This document shows, piece by piece, positions 1-14,100 of a stretch of 64,000 bases of DNA. Source of the stretch: Anseranas semipalmata. Its lineage: Eukaryota; Chordata; Aves; Anseriformes; Anseranatidae. Where the stretch lies: assembly GCA_013399115.1 (NCBI GenBank), contig VXAA01000971.1:1-64000 (forward strand). Reading direction: 5' to 3'. Position numbers and translations under genes: made by a program. Numbering within the stretch: the first letter of the stretch is position 1; every line of letters starts with the position of its first letter. Under the pieces are notes generated by a model. That model saw only the letters and a list, made by a program, of their open reading frames with translations, ran no database searches and was not told where the DNA came from.

Positions 1-1350
1 TTCCCAGTTAACATCTGGGAAGTAGGGGCAATCATTAATTCTAAGTAAGTAAGTAAGCGGCAATCATTAATTCTGCTGAAGAATGTTAAAACTGATCTGT
101 GATTCCAAATCACAGGAAACACTGGTGGAGAAGAACCGAACTTTGAAAAAGATTTGGAAAAGTAAAGGCACACTTATCTACAGAGTAGAAAACCTCTATG
201 TTAAAAGCTTAAGCCAGAGGAAGGCTTTTGCCTAAGGACCACATTTTGACAGCTCTTTAGCTGCATGACAGAAACAGGGAGACCTCTTGGAGCTGATATG
301 AAGGACACCACAGATAAGTGCCCTATTCCTCTATTCCTTCTCATTCGTGTCTTAACCCAGCAGCTGTGTTGCCTCCATTTTGTAAGTCCACATTTAGTCT
401 TTACCTTTACCTGAACATTTGTCAGACACTATGTGTGATTAGGGGATATTTGACAAACAACAAGGTATTTCATTCTCATAAGTCTTGAGACAGTTGTGAC
501 ATCCAGCACTCCGACTGTATTCTCAAGAGCACCGAGAAGGTAACAGAGCTGCATGAACTAAGCGTCAGTGTCAAAGAGATGTCTCCTCAGAACTAACATT
601 AGATGAATGCAAGACAATGATGAGAGTGGGCTGAGCCTTGATGGTCTCCTAGCAAAGTGATAGAAGTTCTACCAAAATAATTTTCCAACAATTGTTCCCC
701 ATTGGTATTAGGAGGTATTAAGAGGTTATTATTAGGTATTACAAGTTCCATTTTATGCAGGAACTAGTATGTCAGATTGGTATCTTCTGCCAGGCAGTTA
801 ATAATGACAGAGTATGATCATGATTTTGAATGGCACTGCTAGGTTTGTTATTAAAAATAATACTAGGTACAAATGTTTCAAAGGGTTGGGAGAAGATGTA
901 CATACTGAAGATCTCATTTTCACATAAATCCCCTACAACCCTCAGCTGAAGGTAGTTCAGGGTATGATGTAGATATTGGTGTCCATGAACAAAATATTAT
1001 TAGCTCTATCCCATCCCCCTCTTCTCTCTGCCAAAATGACCATTTACAGTATTCTCAGCTAAATAAGAGGATGAAAACAGTCTTTACCATTCCTCCAAAT
1101 CACTGCCACTTAGCTTGTCTAGACCACATACAACTCAGCAGTGAATGCAGTTAGCCTAACCAAATATCTGACTCCTTCTATCCTTCCTTGTCTCCATTTT
1201 CACTTGACTTTTCTGTTCAATGTTGCCCAAAGCCTATATGCCAAGCTCTCTAGGGCAGGAGCCATTTGGGTCTGCTCCCAGGCAGGATCCTTAGGAAATA
1301 CCAAAATACAAAACTGAGAGCATCTAAATCATAATACTTTGTAAATGACG
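1..1350. other. Sequence downstream of IL18R1, no gene recognised
   Basis: No coding exon, RNA gene or clear transposon is recognised. A 15-bp word (gcaatcattaattct) occurs twice at about 29-75, separated by a short TAAG tetramer run. IL18RAP would be expected further left from known synteny, but none of its exons is visible here. Confidence 0.5.
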
Positions 1351-1355
1351 ATATA

Positions 1356-1361
1356 TTTATT
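1356..1361 (-). terminator. Candidate IL18R1 polyadenylation signal
   Basis: On the minus strand this reads AATAAA, about 350 nt after the IL18R1 stop codon. It is the first canonical signal I noticed after the stop, giving a 3' UTR of about 370 nt. The assignment comes from the motif and distance alone. Confidence 0.45.
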
Positions 1362-1710
1362 GAGGGGCCTCAAGAAGTATGCAAGGATAACTAATGTCGT
1401 ACTACAAGTAGGAAAATGTGAAATCAAAAAGTTATGCGTTGTGTTTTGTGCCAGGTGGTAAGACCTATGCAGAATCAGCATTCTGCTCCTTGTGCGGAGC
1501 TGAGGAAACTGCTGAGGAAACTGTCTCTGGGATAGCATTTAGCATTGGGATTAACATCATCCTAGCCACTGTGGCATTTCTTACATTCTTCTCAAACTCA
1601 GACTTGGCCTCTTATGAACACTATCTCCCAAAAATAAGTGCAGTTTGTGTTTTCTATTTGAATTTAGCAAAACTGGCAGTTTTCTGCAGCATCTTCCATC
1701 TCCAGAATTG

Positions 1711-2111
1711 CTATATGACTGCACTGAAGTCACAGCCCCCAGTCCATGGTTGAGTTCCTTCTGAGCCTAGATCTAGATTGTTACAGTGCCCTTTGGTGTT
1801 TGACTTGGTAGGTTTCGCTGGCATCAGGTACCGAAGGTTCTTCCAAAATCTGGAATTCACAGGAAGAGATTTATCCTTTTTCCACTTCACAACCCTCTTT
1901 GACGGTAAAAGAGACAGTGATTCTGGCAAGAAATTGTAGTCACTTATAGGCATATATTCAATTAATATGATCTTAGTTTTCCTTTCAACTAGAGCTTTAT
2001 GCAGTCCACTCTCAAGTTCATATATGGCTCTGTCAGAAATGTAGTTCTGGCTCAGTATAATGATTAATCTTCGGCTTTTGTCAATGAATGAATGGATATC
2101 ATCAACAACAG
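1711..2111 (-). CDS. IL18R1: IL18R1 coding exon 10: rest of TIR domain and C-terminal tail
   Basis: The 401-nt coding part follows AATTTGCAG and runs to the stop codon. It encodes [58 protein letters not shown] and a tail of about 35 residues rich in G, S and T. Box 3 (FWK) is intact. Confidence 0.95.
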
Positions 2112-5100
2112 CTGCAAATTAAAGATAAATGTGTTATTAAACTAAATTGAGAGGGCAGGCATTAAATTGATTTCCTTTAACAATTGCACATGTACCAAAA
2201 AAGTTCCCCTTATAAAGAGACAACAAGGAAACATCCTGCCTTTAAGCATTAATGAGCATTCCAGATTATGAGTCTGTGAAAACGAGCTCTCATAGGGCCG
2301 AAGCTTGTTCTCGATAGCAGACAAAAACCTACATACACCTCCAGCTATCCTAGACAGCTGTCTGTCAGTAGTCACAGGGACAGAAGGTGACAGCAAAATT
2401 TATTCTTCCTCCAGCCAGATGTCCCTTTGTTCATTCATAATAGATACCATTAAAGTGATTCCACACAAAGTCACCAACAGCCACCTCTCTCTGAATATTC
2501 AATAAACCTCAGTTTACTCCTTCCTTTATTTCACTGAATACCCAAATCTATTGCCAGTAAGACCATCATGTGGTGACAGAATGAGTCCCAACTCTATCTC
2601 CACAACCATGGGACGACAAGGTCAACAGAGACCACAGATCTAGAAAACATGCCTTGTAGGGAAAGAGAAAGCAAACCGCAGGAGTAACCCAAGGAAGAGA
2701 AAACTGAGAGGAGAAGGAAGCTGGCAAGGGTACTGCAACACACCAAAGGCTCCTGTACATAGAAGGAAACAACGTGCTTTCCATATTCACAGTGGATCAA
2801 ACCAGAGAAAATAAAATAAGCTAGAACTATTGCAAGGGAGAATCAGATTGAACACTTAGAAAAGCCTTTTTTTAATACTCAGAATGGATTGGGAAAGTTG
2901 TGGTATCTCTCTCAGGTTAGAAGAATGTGTCAGGAAAGGATACATGAAGAGAAGATCCTGCCTTATGAAGGAGGGTGACTAAGCTTATTGTTCCGTGTTT
3001 TTAACAAGGAAATCCTGTTCTCCAAATAGGCCTTCAAACTAAACGGAATCCCCCACTATCTTTTTTTGCAAGCATCGGTAAAAAGCCATTCATCACTCAG
3101 GGAAACAAAATGCCATTTTCTCATGTATATTTTCTTACCCCTATGGCATCCACTGCATTCACAACATGGTATCAATTGCCAGACTGAAGATACAAACATA
3201 TGAGTTACCTGAGAATAACTAGTACCAGAACCATCAGCTGCCCTGTGCAGTAAACATAAGTACATTCATAGACGTCTGCCTTCAGCAAAAGCAGAGCAAG
3301 AGCACTATTACCATGAAGCACTTTACTTTCTCTGTGTTCTCACCCTAACTTTCTCCATGGTAGCTTTTTCACCTGTTTATCTTGATTGTGTAATTAAAGA
3401 TATGTGTGTGTACATATAAATTCATAAAAATATGTAAAATGTATAAAACGTGTTCATGCTGTTTTTGCATGCAAACAGCTTAGATAAAATGAAAATGTAG
3501 CATTTCAACACAAAGAACTTTTGACAGATTTCCTTCTAATTGCAGACTTTTACCTTTGCATGAAAATGATGTGTCTATTTAATAACAAGAATATTCAATA
3601 CACTTACCTCCTCCAGGAGATACATCTCTCTCAAATATACATAACTTGTACCCAAAGTTTTCTTCTAATATCAGTGGTAATATCTTCAAAGCAAATTCTC
3701 TCTCTTCTTCACTAGTAGAAACACAGTCTTTCAGATAAGACACAAAAGCATCATACTCTTTTCCATCTGGAAAAGAAATCATCAGTTTTGGCTTGTTGGC
3801 AACCATTAGAAATACAGTATCTGATCCACCATTCTGGCTTACAAAATTATTGTCTCAGTACCATAGCATCTAGAAACTTCTGCTCTTTCTTCCTTATTAC
3901 AGATTAGAATGCAAAACCTTACTGTAACCTGATAAGAAAGTTATATAAGTTCTATTGCACATTTCCACATTTGTTTTACTCTTCATTTAATGCTACCAAG
4001 TAGTTCTGTAGAATGGGTACTGACAAAATAAGCCAGTTTATTATTTTAATGACTTAGAGTTATAAGAGTATATCATGTCTGGTCATATATTGGCCAGTAA
4101 TTTATAAGCATAAAATCCAAGAAAGACCAATTCAGAAACCAGGTCTACCACACTGAGCAATCTCTAATTGAACCTTGCAACAGGACAACTATCTGGGTTG
4201 ATACAATAACACACACAGTTTTGCATTGTAAACCGTGCTTCTTCCCTAGCATCAATGGACAGATAAATAACCCTGGCAGGCATAAATGACATTCACTCAT
4301 TACTGAGAGATCTTCAACCACTGCAGCTTATTCAAGCTATATTCAAGCTGATTTAGAGACTGAGGGGGGCTAAGGAAATCAGGTACATGAATACAGAAAG
4401 TTTTTTTTCACCACGATTCTCAGAAACACAGTCACAGAGTGAAAATTGTATCCACAGTTGTCATGCTTGCTCCTTAAGGCGAGGTCACAGCAAAGCTGCC
4501 TGGTAAAACACTGGCAGTGTGCTCTCTTTAAGTGCGTTTAGTGACAAACTAAAGCCAAGTCATACCTCCAGCAGTGTCATCTCTTCTGCATAGGTTCCTG
4601 TAAAATAGAACTAAGTCTACTCTGAATGTCACACAGACAACTATCACAGCTATAACAACACATGGAAATAGTACAGCAAGGATCATTCCAGTTGTAAACA
4701 GGTGTACAGGCAGATCTCGGGTGTTTCCTGTAAAACAGAAACCCAGGAAATTAAAGTCTTAACAAAGAGTATTATACGACAAGATTACTTTAGTAAATAA
4801 ATGCTCGTGGCATCTTACAATCACCCAAACTGAAATGTTGATATGAACCCTTTCCTGCTAGCATTTCAAGCCCACATGCATTCCATTCATCCTGAGATGG
4901 AGAAGAACTACAGAACATAGATTACTCTAAACACTGGAGAATTATTCTTGCATGCATGCACACACCCTGCACACACATAAATGAGATGTATGTGGGATCA
5001 ATACCAAGACTACAACTCCTCAAATTTCATGATGAGTTCTCTTCAGGATCTCCATCATCTCCTGTTATTCTCTACCCCTCTCTCAGCCCATCCATAACAG

Positions 5101-8100
5101 CCGTTAATGTCCTCTTTAATCTCTTTGGCCAAAATCTTCTTTTGCTTCTGTCTCTACTCTCTTTCAGGCTTTTTTTATTTTATTTTATTTGGTTTATTCT
5201 GTTATCCTCCTCTTTTCAATTCCAAATACAGATTTTTAAGCATTAAGTCTTTGTCAACTCCTTTGTGAAGGCATTATCATGTCATGCTCACTGTAGTCTC
5301 TATTTCATTTGCTTTATTATATGCTATGCCTTTTAAGATTGACTAGTCTACTTGCACACTTACAGAGTTAAATATTTCCTCCCAGTAAAGCTTGGAAAAG
5401 TCTAAGAGAGATGGAAAACAAGAAGGGAATACCCATTTGCCATGAATCTCCAAGCTGTGTGGACTATAAATGTGAAATGTTACTGTAAGGCAGAAGTCAG
5501 CTTTCTTTTCTAGCTTTTTCAGGCTAGAAAGATAGAGTCCCTGACAAGAAAGAAGTCATCAACCAGAACGTCTGAGGCATTAGCAGGAATATCAAAGATT
5601 ACCGTTTCCAGGGAAGAGGAAAAAAAAAATCAGATTTTAATTTTAGAAAGAGCATCTTAATAAACAAAGTGGCCCATATAGCAAACTCTGGGCTACACCA
5701 AGGTTTGGGTAGTCAGCCCCCATGATCCCACCAATGTGATGAGCTAGAGAGCACAGGGGATGCTCTACCATGGGATCTAACAAACTGCTGCAAAGGGAAC
5801 TGTCAGCCAGAGCTTAGCTGAGCCTTCCCCAGATGTATACATGGCAGCACTGGTTTAACCGTGGAGCTCTCACACAGCTGATGTAGCAGAAGCAGCAGCA
5901 ATCCCCACTGCCCCATCTCAGAGCAGGAGTCACCCATGAGGTTTGTTAAGTCCAGCACCAAAGGGACCAGGGTCTTCAAAAGCACACACACGTATCTGGA
6001 TCAGTACCCTGCTCCCGCTATTGAGAAGGATGGCATGAATGAGAAGTATGATTCACAGATTATACTGTACCTTTCTTCAGTTTCACTACTTTTGTTTGCA
6101 TTATTTCATCAGCTTGCAGCCTGCAGGTGAAATTGTTACGCAAGTCCTCGTCTGTTACTTTTTTAATCCGTAGTAGCCTTGTGATATAAAACTTGTTTCC
6201 AAAACTGCAATGAGGAATGGTGTTAGCAACACTATTTGAATAGAAATCTACAATAAGCTGAGAGGCAGCTTTTGAGGAAAAGGTTGTAGAAGAAGCTCAG
6301 ACATTTTAATGAATTTGCAGTCCACAAAATGGAGAAATTTATCACATACAACAGAAGTTCGGTATTTTCTGGAAACCTACTGTAATTTTTTGAACTCTTC
6401 TTCACATATTGAAGGGTCATTCTCAGGGATACCTGAGCATTTTTCTGGAAATGTTTCATTAATCAACCAGTAGAGGCTGGCATCTTCTTGCATATCATAA
6501 CCCAAGAAACCTGTGCAATTGAGTATCTCTTCTTTACCTAAACAAAGCATAACATAAGAAGATCTAGTCAAAAGTAGCACTCATGTTCACAGTGCAGTAA
6601 AATGTCAGCTTTCCAGGCCTCATATCCAAGCAGCTGTGCTCCCTTATAGGCTTAGTAGCCCCTGCACAATGTTTCATACGTGTGCCACGGTGGTGGTGGC
6701 TTTGGCCACCATGCACAGAGCTCAGTTGCACTCCATTACAGAGTGAGAGTTGTCCACTCTCTTATCTCAGGTTAACTCTGTAACAGCCAGAAAAGTTTAA
6801 ATAGACCAAAGCACTTCAGACTTCAGAGAATTAAACTGTGTGCTGCAGGCAGAGAACAGGAGAGGACAACCTGTCACCAGTGCTCCAGGGCCAGGTAAAA
6901 GTAAATAACTGGTAAGGGCAATTATAACCAATTGATGATGATAGATAAACTGTATACTACAACACAAAGAAGTAACAAAACCTGCTAGCGCCCATGCTGA
7001 CCTCTCGCAGAAGAAATTCTCATCCCAGCACCACACCTGGAAATCAGTATAATCCTGAATGTGTGAATAAGTCACTCAGCCAGTCAGCTACTCTGTACAC
7101 TATTTGGAAGTGTACTGGAACCACCCCTTAGATTCCGGTTAATTATAAGAAAGAGCAAAAGTAAAAAGACAACAGTGCACATGGGAAAATAAAGGCAAAT
7201 AAAGGCAAAAGTAAAGGTCTGGAGCTCTGGAGTGTGAGATCTGATGATCTGCAAGGCATTTGAGTTTAAACATTGTCGTGGAAAGCTTGTCCTGAGGTTA
7301 GCTACAACATTACAACACCATTTCTAGGCTATGCCAGCATCAGTTCCAGGGACCACATCCAGAATACACTTCAGTAAACCACAAAAGCTGCACGCTAATT
7401 CTTGTTCAGGGCACTATGCACAGATGCTTTCTAGCAAGTAAGGCCTATCCAGGAATACTCTGAGGACATACATTATAAGCAAACTTCTCAAGCTTTAACA
7501 GAGTGGATGCTTCCAGTGGAACTGCTTAAGAACCTTCAAAGCAAGGTCCAGCTGAAAATATGCCAACCTTAGATTTAGACCTTACAAATCCAAATCACAG
7601 TTGCGCAGATTGAAACACAGACCTAGACATATATTATCATCTACCTTGCAACTCTAGCCTTTTCACTGCACACAACAGCTCTTTTCAGGGAAATACTATA
7701 GAGCACCACCTAAACAATAAAAGGTTTGACAGTCCAAAATTCCCTTCACTCTCCACCATGCCATCAGTCTGATCACCCACCAGGCAGTTCAATGATCTTA
7801 TCAAATGATCTGATCAAAGCAGATCAAGCATAGAAGACACACGGTTCATAATCATTTAATGTTGAACCATGTTTCCTTGTAAGGACTGGGACAAGCACAG
7901 TAAGTGGGAAGAACTGTGTAGGAACAGTGTACGGGGAGACTGGAAGACATAAGGCAGTATAGGATTGGGGTGCTGGCACTGGAAAAAGGACCTACCAATT
8001 TATCTTTGTGGGAAAGAAAATAAGCCAACATCTGGTGTCTTGGCTGAGCAAATGAGATACACATATGAGCAACAGGGGTGGTAAATATGAACTTGCAGAA

Positions 8101-11100
8101 TGGTTCAAGGGAGGACTGGGTAATCGAATGGGAGAAGCCCTCAGGCACAGGACAGGAAAAACACAGGTGAAGTTATGTTCTTAAGAATTATATACAGCCT
8201 CAATAGCAAAATCTTGGATGGTTTCCGACACTGTGTGAAGCCCGTAGACCATGTTATCTAACCTTTTCCCAGCTAGGAGCACAAGTCAAGGTTTTGGCCT
8301 TTGACAATACAACAAATTCTTTGCAGCAGTAACAGAGCTGAATGCTTGCATTGCCAGGACTTTCATCCCTCACATTTCTCATTTCTCTACAGAATCATGT
8401 CCTTGACTGCATCAGATATTACAGGAATTACTTATTATTGTTGCTCACTGGACAAACCAGACATCTTTCACACATTGTTCTGTGAGGTTTGCTGTCTAAC
8501 AAAGAAAGCCATGGAGAGCTGGTTTATCATCAAGACCACTTTCTCTTGCTGGTCATAGCAACAACCTCATCTTCTGCCTCTGTAAGGGTGAATTTAGTGT
8601 ACTTGTACATCCATCATGGAATCCTCTAGGCAAAACATAACCTGATGTGAAGATGGATCAGATCCAGGAGGGTACACAGGAAATTAGTTCAATGAAACTT
8701 AACCAGACAATCAACCATAAAGAGATCAGAACAAAAGCATATATACGAAGTAGCTAAAATAAAGATTCTTGTACTAATTTCATACCTATTTCTGCTTCAA
8801 CTTCTTCATCACGTCCAACTATCTCCAAAGTTACAGCCTCTGGTGCATCTAAAAATGAAGAAGTATTGCTATTGAAGTAACAGCTTTCTTACATTCTACC
8901 ACAGTAAAAATGACACATTTGCTTTATTTCTAAAACAAATCACATAGATTCCATTTAATTCAAAGAGGAATATCTGGACCTGTCATTACTGAGCAGTTTA
9001 AAAAGCAGTATGCCCTGTTGAATTTTTTGCACACACACATACATACACAGTACACAGTTTACAATGGTTGGAAAGGCTCTCTCCCAAAACTTGTTAAGTT
9101 TGTATGACTTACAGCAACTAATTTTGAAAAAAATAAAACTGCAGGGAAAACATACTAAATAAATTTTCCAAAATTGGTAATATCTAATGCAAAATTTTTA
9201 TTTTTAAATTATTGCAAGACAGATCAGATTACCAGATCTGATCACCTTTATATATTTATTTATCAAATAAGAACTGTAATTAGGAGATGATGAACTGAGC
9301 CACATCCATAAGCAAATAAATTTAGCAGGGAACTTTTTCCACAGTAAGGAGAACCGAATGCATGCTTCAAAGTTTCAGAAAGTTTTCTTACCTTCTTCTA
9401 CTACCAGCTTAATTGTACTTGTGCTGTGGTATATCTTTCCTTCATGACTGATCAAAATTTTACAGGTATATATACCAGAGTGCTCAACTGTTAAGGTTTT
9501 AAAATCCAGTTCCCGTTCTGTTTCGTTTCCATAGCTCTTACAGTCCTGCATCAATAAAGCCAGAAAATATTATTTTGTTGCAAGCATATATTCAAAACCT
9601 TAAAAAAGACAAAAATAATTTTCGAAATGAAGTGTCACCATCACACTTTTATTATCTCAATGACATCTTCCTGACGAAAAGGAGGTGGGGGCCCAATTTT
9701 CAGCCATGGTCATTTAAATGCAACATCTGAACATTCAACCCATTAGAAGTTGAGAGCACTGTAATGTGGTTCTGGTCTGAATTACCTTAGAATAAGAAGG
9801 GAAATGATCATGGGTGGAAGTGGCCCAGGGAATGGACATGCATAGGCTTGCTATCAGGGTCCTGTACAAAAGGCATGCATCACCATCCCTGTTTTATCTC
9901 AGCTTAGAGTGTAATAGGAAAGATTTCAAAATTTTCATCCAATCAAAAACCTAAGGATATTTAAGTCCAAGGACGGCTGCTTCATCTGTCTCATACAATA
10001 TTAGGCATTAAAATATTAGGCATCAGTATACACAGCCATGAGAGGGGTCAGTCTGGGTATGCCCCTTTACTGAGGAAAACATATCCATCAATGGCCCTAT
10101 CCTCTCAAGGACAGGCAGAATTCAGATGCCAGCACTTAAGCCACCAAAATCCTTTCCTGAAGCTGATTCAACACATACGTGAAGGACTGGTGTCTGCTGC
10201 TCCAAGCAGGATATCAGCAATCCCCTGGAGAGGAATAAGGAGCACTACTCAAGGTGGTGAGTAGGGACAGGGTGGAAGAACCCCAGTCATGGTGCTTAAT
10301 CCAATGGCTGAGCACACCAACACTCAACAGTAACAAATGCTCACACAGCTATTGTCTATGCTCTGGCAAAAACTGGTCTAGAGAACACTGATGATTTGCC
10401 TACACTGAACAGAACTATATCTGTTACATTCTGTAAAAAGTGTTCAGAAACAGCAAAATTTAAAAGCTTTTCAATTACTTTACAAGCACACGCCACCTGT
10501 AAAACAAATATCTTGGCACTTCATTTAGTGTCAGGACAATACCTACATTAGCAAAGTAGCTAAATCAGCCAATGGATGTGCAAATCAGATCTATTACCAT
10601 TCCAAACTGCCAGTAATTTCTGATTACAGGCACATTTTTCTAGCAAATCTGAGAGCAGAGAGAAACTTTCTTCTCTGTATCTGTCTAAAGGCTTTTTCCC
10701 CCAATAACCTGAGAAATTAAAGCATTATAAGGTTTGTAGATGCTTCTAAAAATCTTTGTTTTTCCTGCAATCAGATGTTTTCTATCTATAGCCAGTGATT
10801 TGAGTGATTACCTTGTACCATGTTATGCTGTCATTTTCATTGACAGACAAATCACTGCATTTCAGTGAATGACCAGTTCCAGCATTCTGAATTTCAGTTG
10901 TTAAATGATTTTTGTTGAAACAGCTGCTTTTATTTCTTTCAAGTACATTCAAGGTCCACTTCTGAATTGTGAAATTTTGTTTTCCATTGCTATGAAAAGA
11001 AAAATTGCAAAATCAGTATTAGGAGCTTTTTAAAGGAATGTAGGTTAGTGAGTTACCTAACAAAATAAAAATAAGTTCTTTAATACATGTTAGGTAAAAA

Positions 11101-14100
11101 ATACATCAACGGTGAACAGATTATTTACATTCTCCTTCATTACCTTTCCAATCCTAAATGCATTATTTCCCACAACAAAAGAGGTTATCTAAACTAAGTC
11201 ATCTATCACAAAACATTTAGCAATAATCTATGAAACATGACAATATATGCCATATCTACCAGAACAAGAATTCAAATATCTGTGGCATAATGTACAGTTA
11301 CAAGTGAGAATAAAAGGGCTTTAGTAGCTTGAATCAACTAGTGATCTTGCAGGCTTTATCTCCTATGCTTTGCTAAGGTTTAAAGCAGTAACTAAGAAAT
11401 ACATAACTATTCTAAACTGTCAAAAATAAAATAGGCTACTCTGCTATTGTTTAAAAAGTCACATTTTTCATAGTTTGATACCGTGCAGATAATCACCAAT
11501 ATTTGTAAACTCTGGAAGTCTCCTGAATTACTGAATCACATGTCGGAAAGGATTCGTCTCTTTTTCTCTCAGTCTCCGCTGATCAGAGATCTACAGTTAG
11601 CTGGCCACCCCAGGCTGATGGAAGAGCCATGAACTCTCTCTCTTCTAAAGCATATTCACCACATCCCATATCTATAAAAGGTCAGGTGATTACGCTCCAA
11701 AAATGCCTCTTCTGAATATCTAGAAGCTGATTGTGATCATTCAGGTATCTACTATATTCTATCCACATATTTCTCTAAAGACTCAGATTATAGCTGTGAG
11801 TTATTTCATTGCTGGATATGCCCAAATACATGGCTACCAAGATAAAAGAACCTGAGGGAGTTTTGGCTTAAATTTGGAAAAGTTAGTCTCACTTTGGCAA
11901 AGTTAGGGCTTAAGAGAAAGTCATTTTTCTACTGTAAGTTAATGGGCTGGGTTTTGCAATTAATGCCTAAAGCTCAGCTCTCATTTTTACTGAACAAGCA
12001 GGGTCTGACAAAGCAAAAGTAGTAATCACAGAACACGTCTTCTGGTGTCAGACGTGTCTTCATGAATACGTTTGAATCTTCCTGCCCCTAAGAAAAGAAA
12101 AAGGAATTGCTCCCAGGAGAACTGAAACAAGCAAAGAACTATTTCACTGAAAATGGCTAAGGGACAAAGAGGTTGAAATGGAGGAACAAGCCTGACGAGT
12201 GTATCAGCTTTCACACTGTTCTGGAGTGATACGCCTTTTACTGTTACAATCATCAATCGTTACAATCGTCATTTATATGACGAATTTAGCTCAAGGTTTG
12301 TTTGTTTTTTTTCTCCCTTATGAGCTCCCTAAACAGATGTGCTTTGCTCATCCTCTTCACATTGGAGCCCTTTTTCAGCCTACAGATTCTTCTTCTCCTT
12401 ACTCACTTGAGATATTCATAATTCATAGCTGCAATTCACTACCTAAATCTAAACATGGTGGTTTGGTTTCTCAACCAGTTAACTGTGGTGTCATAACAGG
12501 AAAAACCTTATCAGAACATTTCCATCAGAGATGTATTCAGTGGGCAGAGTCCTTCTCACCTATTCTTCAACATCACGTTTACACATTTAAATCAGACTCA
12601 TCACAGTCAGCAGTGGGATCACAGTCAGTGATCTTGTAGTTTACATGACCTATTTTACATGTTTGTTTTAGGACAAGATAATCTGCGCCCCAGAAAGACC
12701 TCTCTCTCCATGACAATAAAAGTACCTAAGGTAAACAGCTAAGGTGTAGAAATAAACATTAGTTCTAATGAATTCCACCAAGTCTGTGTGCTTTTTTAGG
12801 CATCACACTACTATCTGAATAATGCTGGAGAAGCAATTATGGATCTAGCCATAAAATATATATAATTTTACTATCTAGATTCAGCAAATGGAAGAAAAGG
12901 ATCAATAAAGCCACATGCTCTCCTCAGCACTATCACTCCACAGAGCCTTTCTTCTGTCATCGTATTTAGTGAAATCACTTCAACAAATATGAGGATTTCA
13001 CCCCAGGTGGATCACAATATTCTAGCTGATGAGCCAAACTCTGGCAAGGACCAACTCCCTGGAAGGTGACAAAACCATATCTATGCAAAACTAAGATGAA
13101 CTGGGCTTATGTAATTTCTACTTGTCTGCAATATACATGATTTTCAACAATAACAGAAAAATGCATTAGGTTGTATTGTTAAAACAGCTAGGGTCTGAGC
13201 TGTTTTATTTCTGTCTTGGTTTTCACTAGCCGCAATTCTTTAGTGATACTTTTGGGGTTACAAAAATGGCTTCTGGCATAACAACCTTTCAACTTCACCC
13301 ACCAAACCCACCAAGAAGGAACAAAAAATAGCTTGACTCAGGAGAGAATACAGGGAAGTGAAAGCCCTTAGAGCGTATAATCTGAGTTTACCATAAAGAC
13401 TGCATACATATCCAATTCTGCCATCTCTTAGCTATTTCACTGCAACAATCCAGTGCTATCTCTGTCGTATTAGGAACTTAGTATGTATCATGTGTTTATC
13501 ATGGATCTCCATACCCTTATTTTTTCAGGAACCTGTAAGTCCCCTCCATTTCAAGGTCACCAATACAGAGCAGCAAGATGACCTGCTTTTTTCTGGTTTT
13601 TTGCTGCTGTTGTTGCTGTTGCTTTTGATTGTGTTTTTTTTTTTTTTTTCTTTGACAGCCACAGGATATAGGCTATGAAAAACCATACAAATTAGAAATT
13701 CTGCCACAGATGCGTGACACAGTTTTTCTGCTTACCACTCCCACACCAAATGCAAATGAAATCCTTTACTTTCAAGAAATGTTGTTGAACATGGACACAC
13801 TCAGGCTTTCAGGTGACGTCTTTTAATTCCTGAAATTATGTCTGAAGTCCACTGTACTAACAAATGTGCAAATATATCAACATACACATCTTTGGCTGTA
13901 AATGCTATGTCTCAGCAGCACAATTCTGCTTTAACTGGAAAACTTCTGATTCTTCTTTAAGTCAAAAATAAGTGGCTCATACACTATACATATATTGTTA
14001 CCTCATTTTCACCTCTCTCTTCTTGCACGTTGTCAGTTGCAACATAGCAGGAAAAAAAATTAGTTTGCAAAATCTATCAACACCGTGTTTCGTATACTTC

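Noticed and set aside
1418..1753. 111-codon plus-strand frame at the left end
   Set aside because: It is antisense to the IL18R1 3' UTR and last coding codons, with a GTG start and no domain.
12199..12639. 146-codon plus-strand open frame inside IL18R1 intron 2
   Set aside because: It opens on GTG, shows no domain, leader or composition unlike its AT-rich surroundings, and has no visible promoter or splice context.
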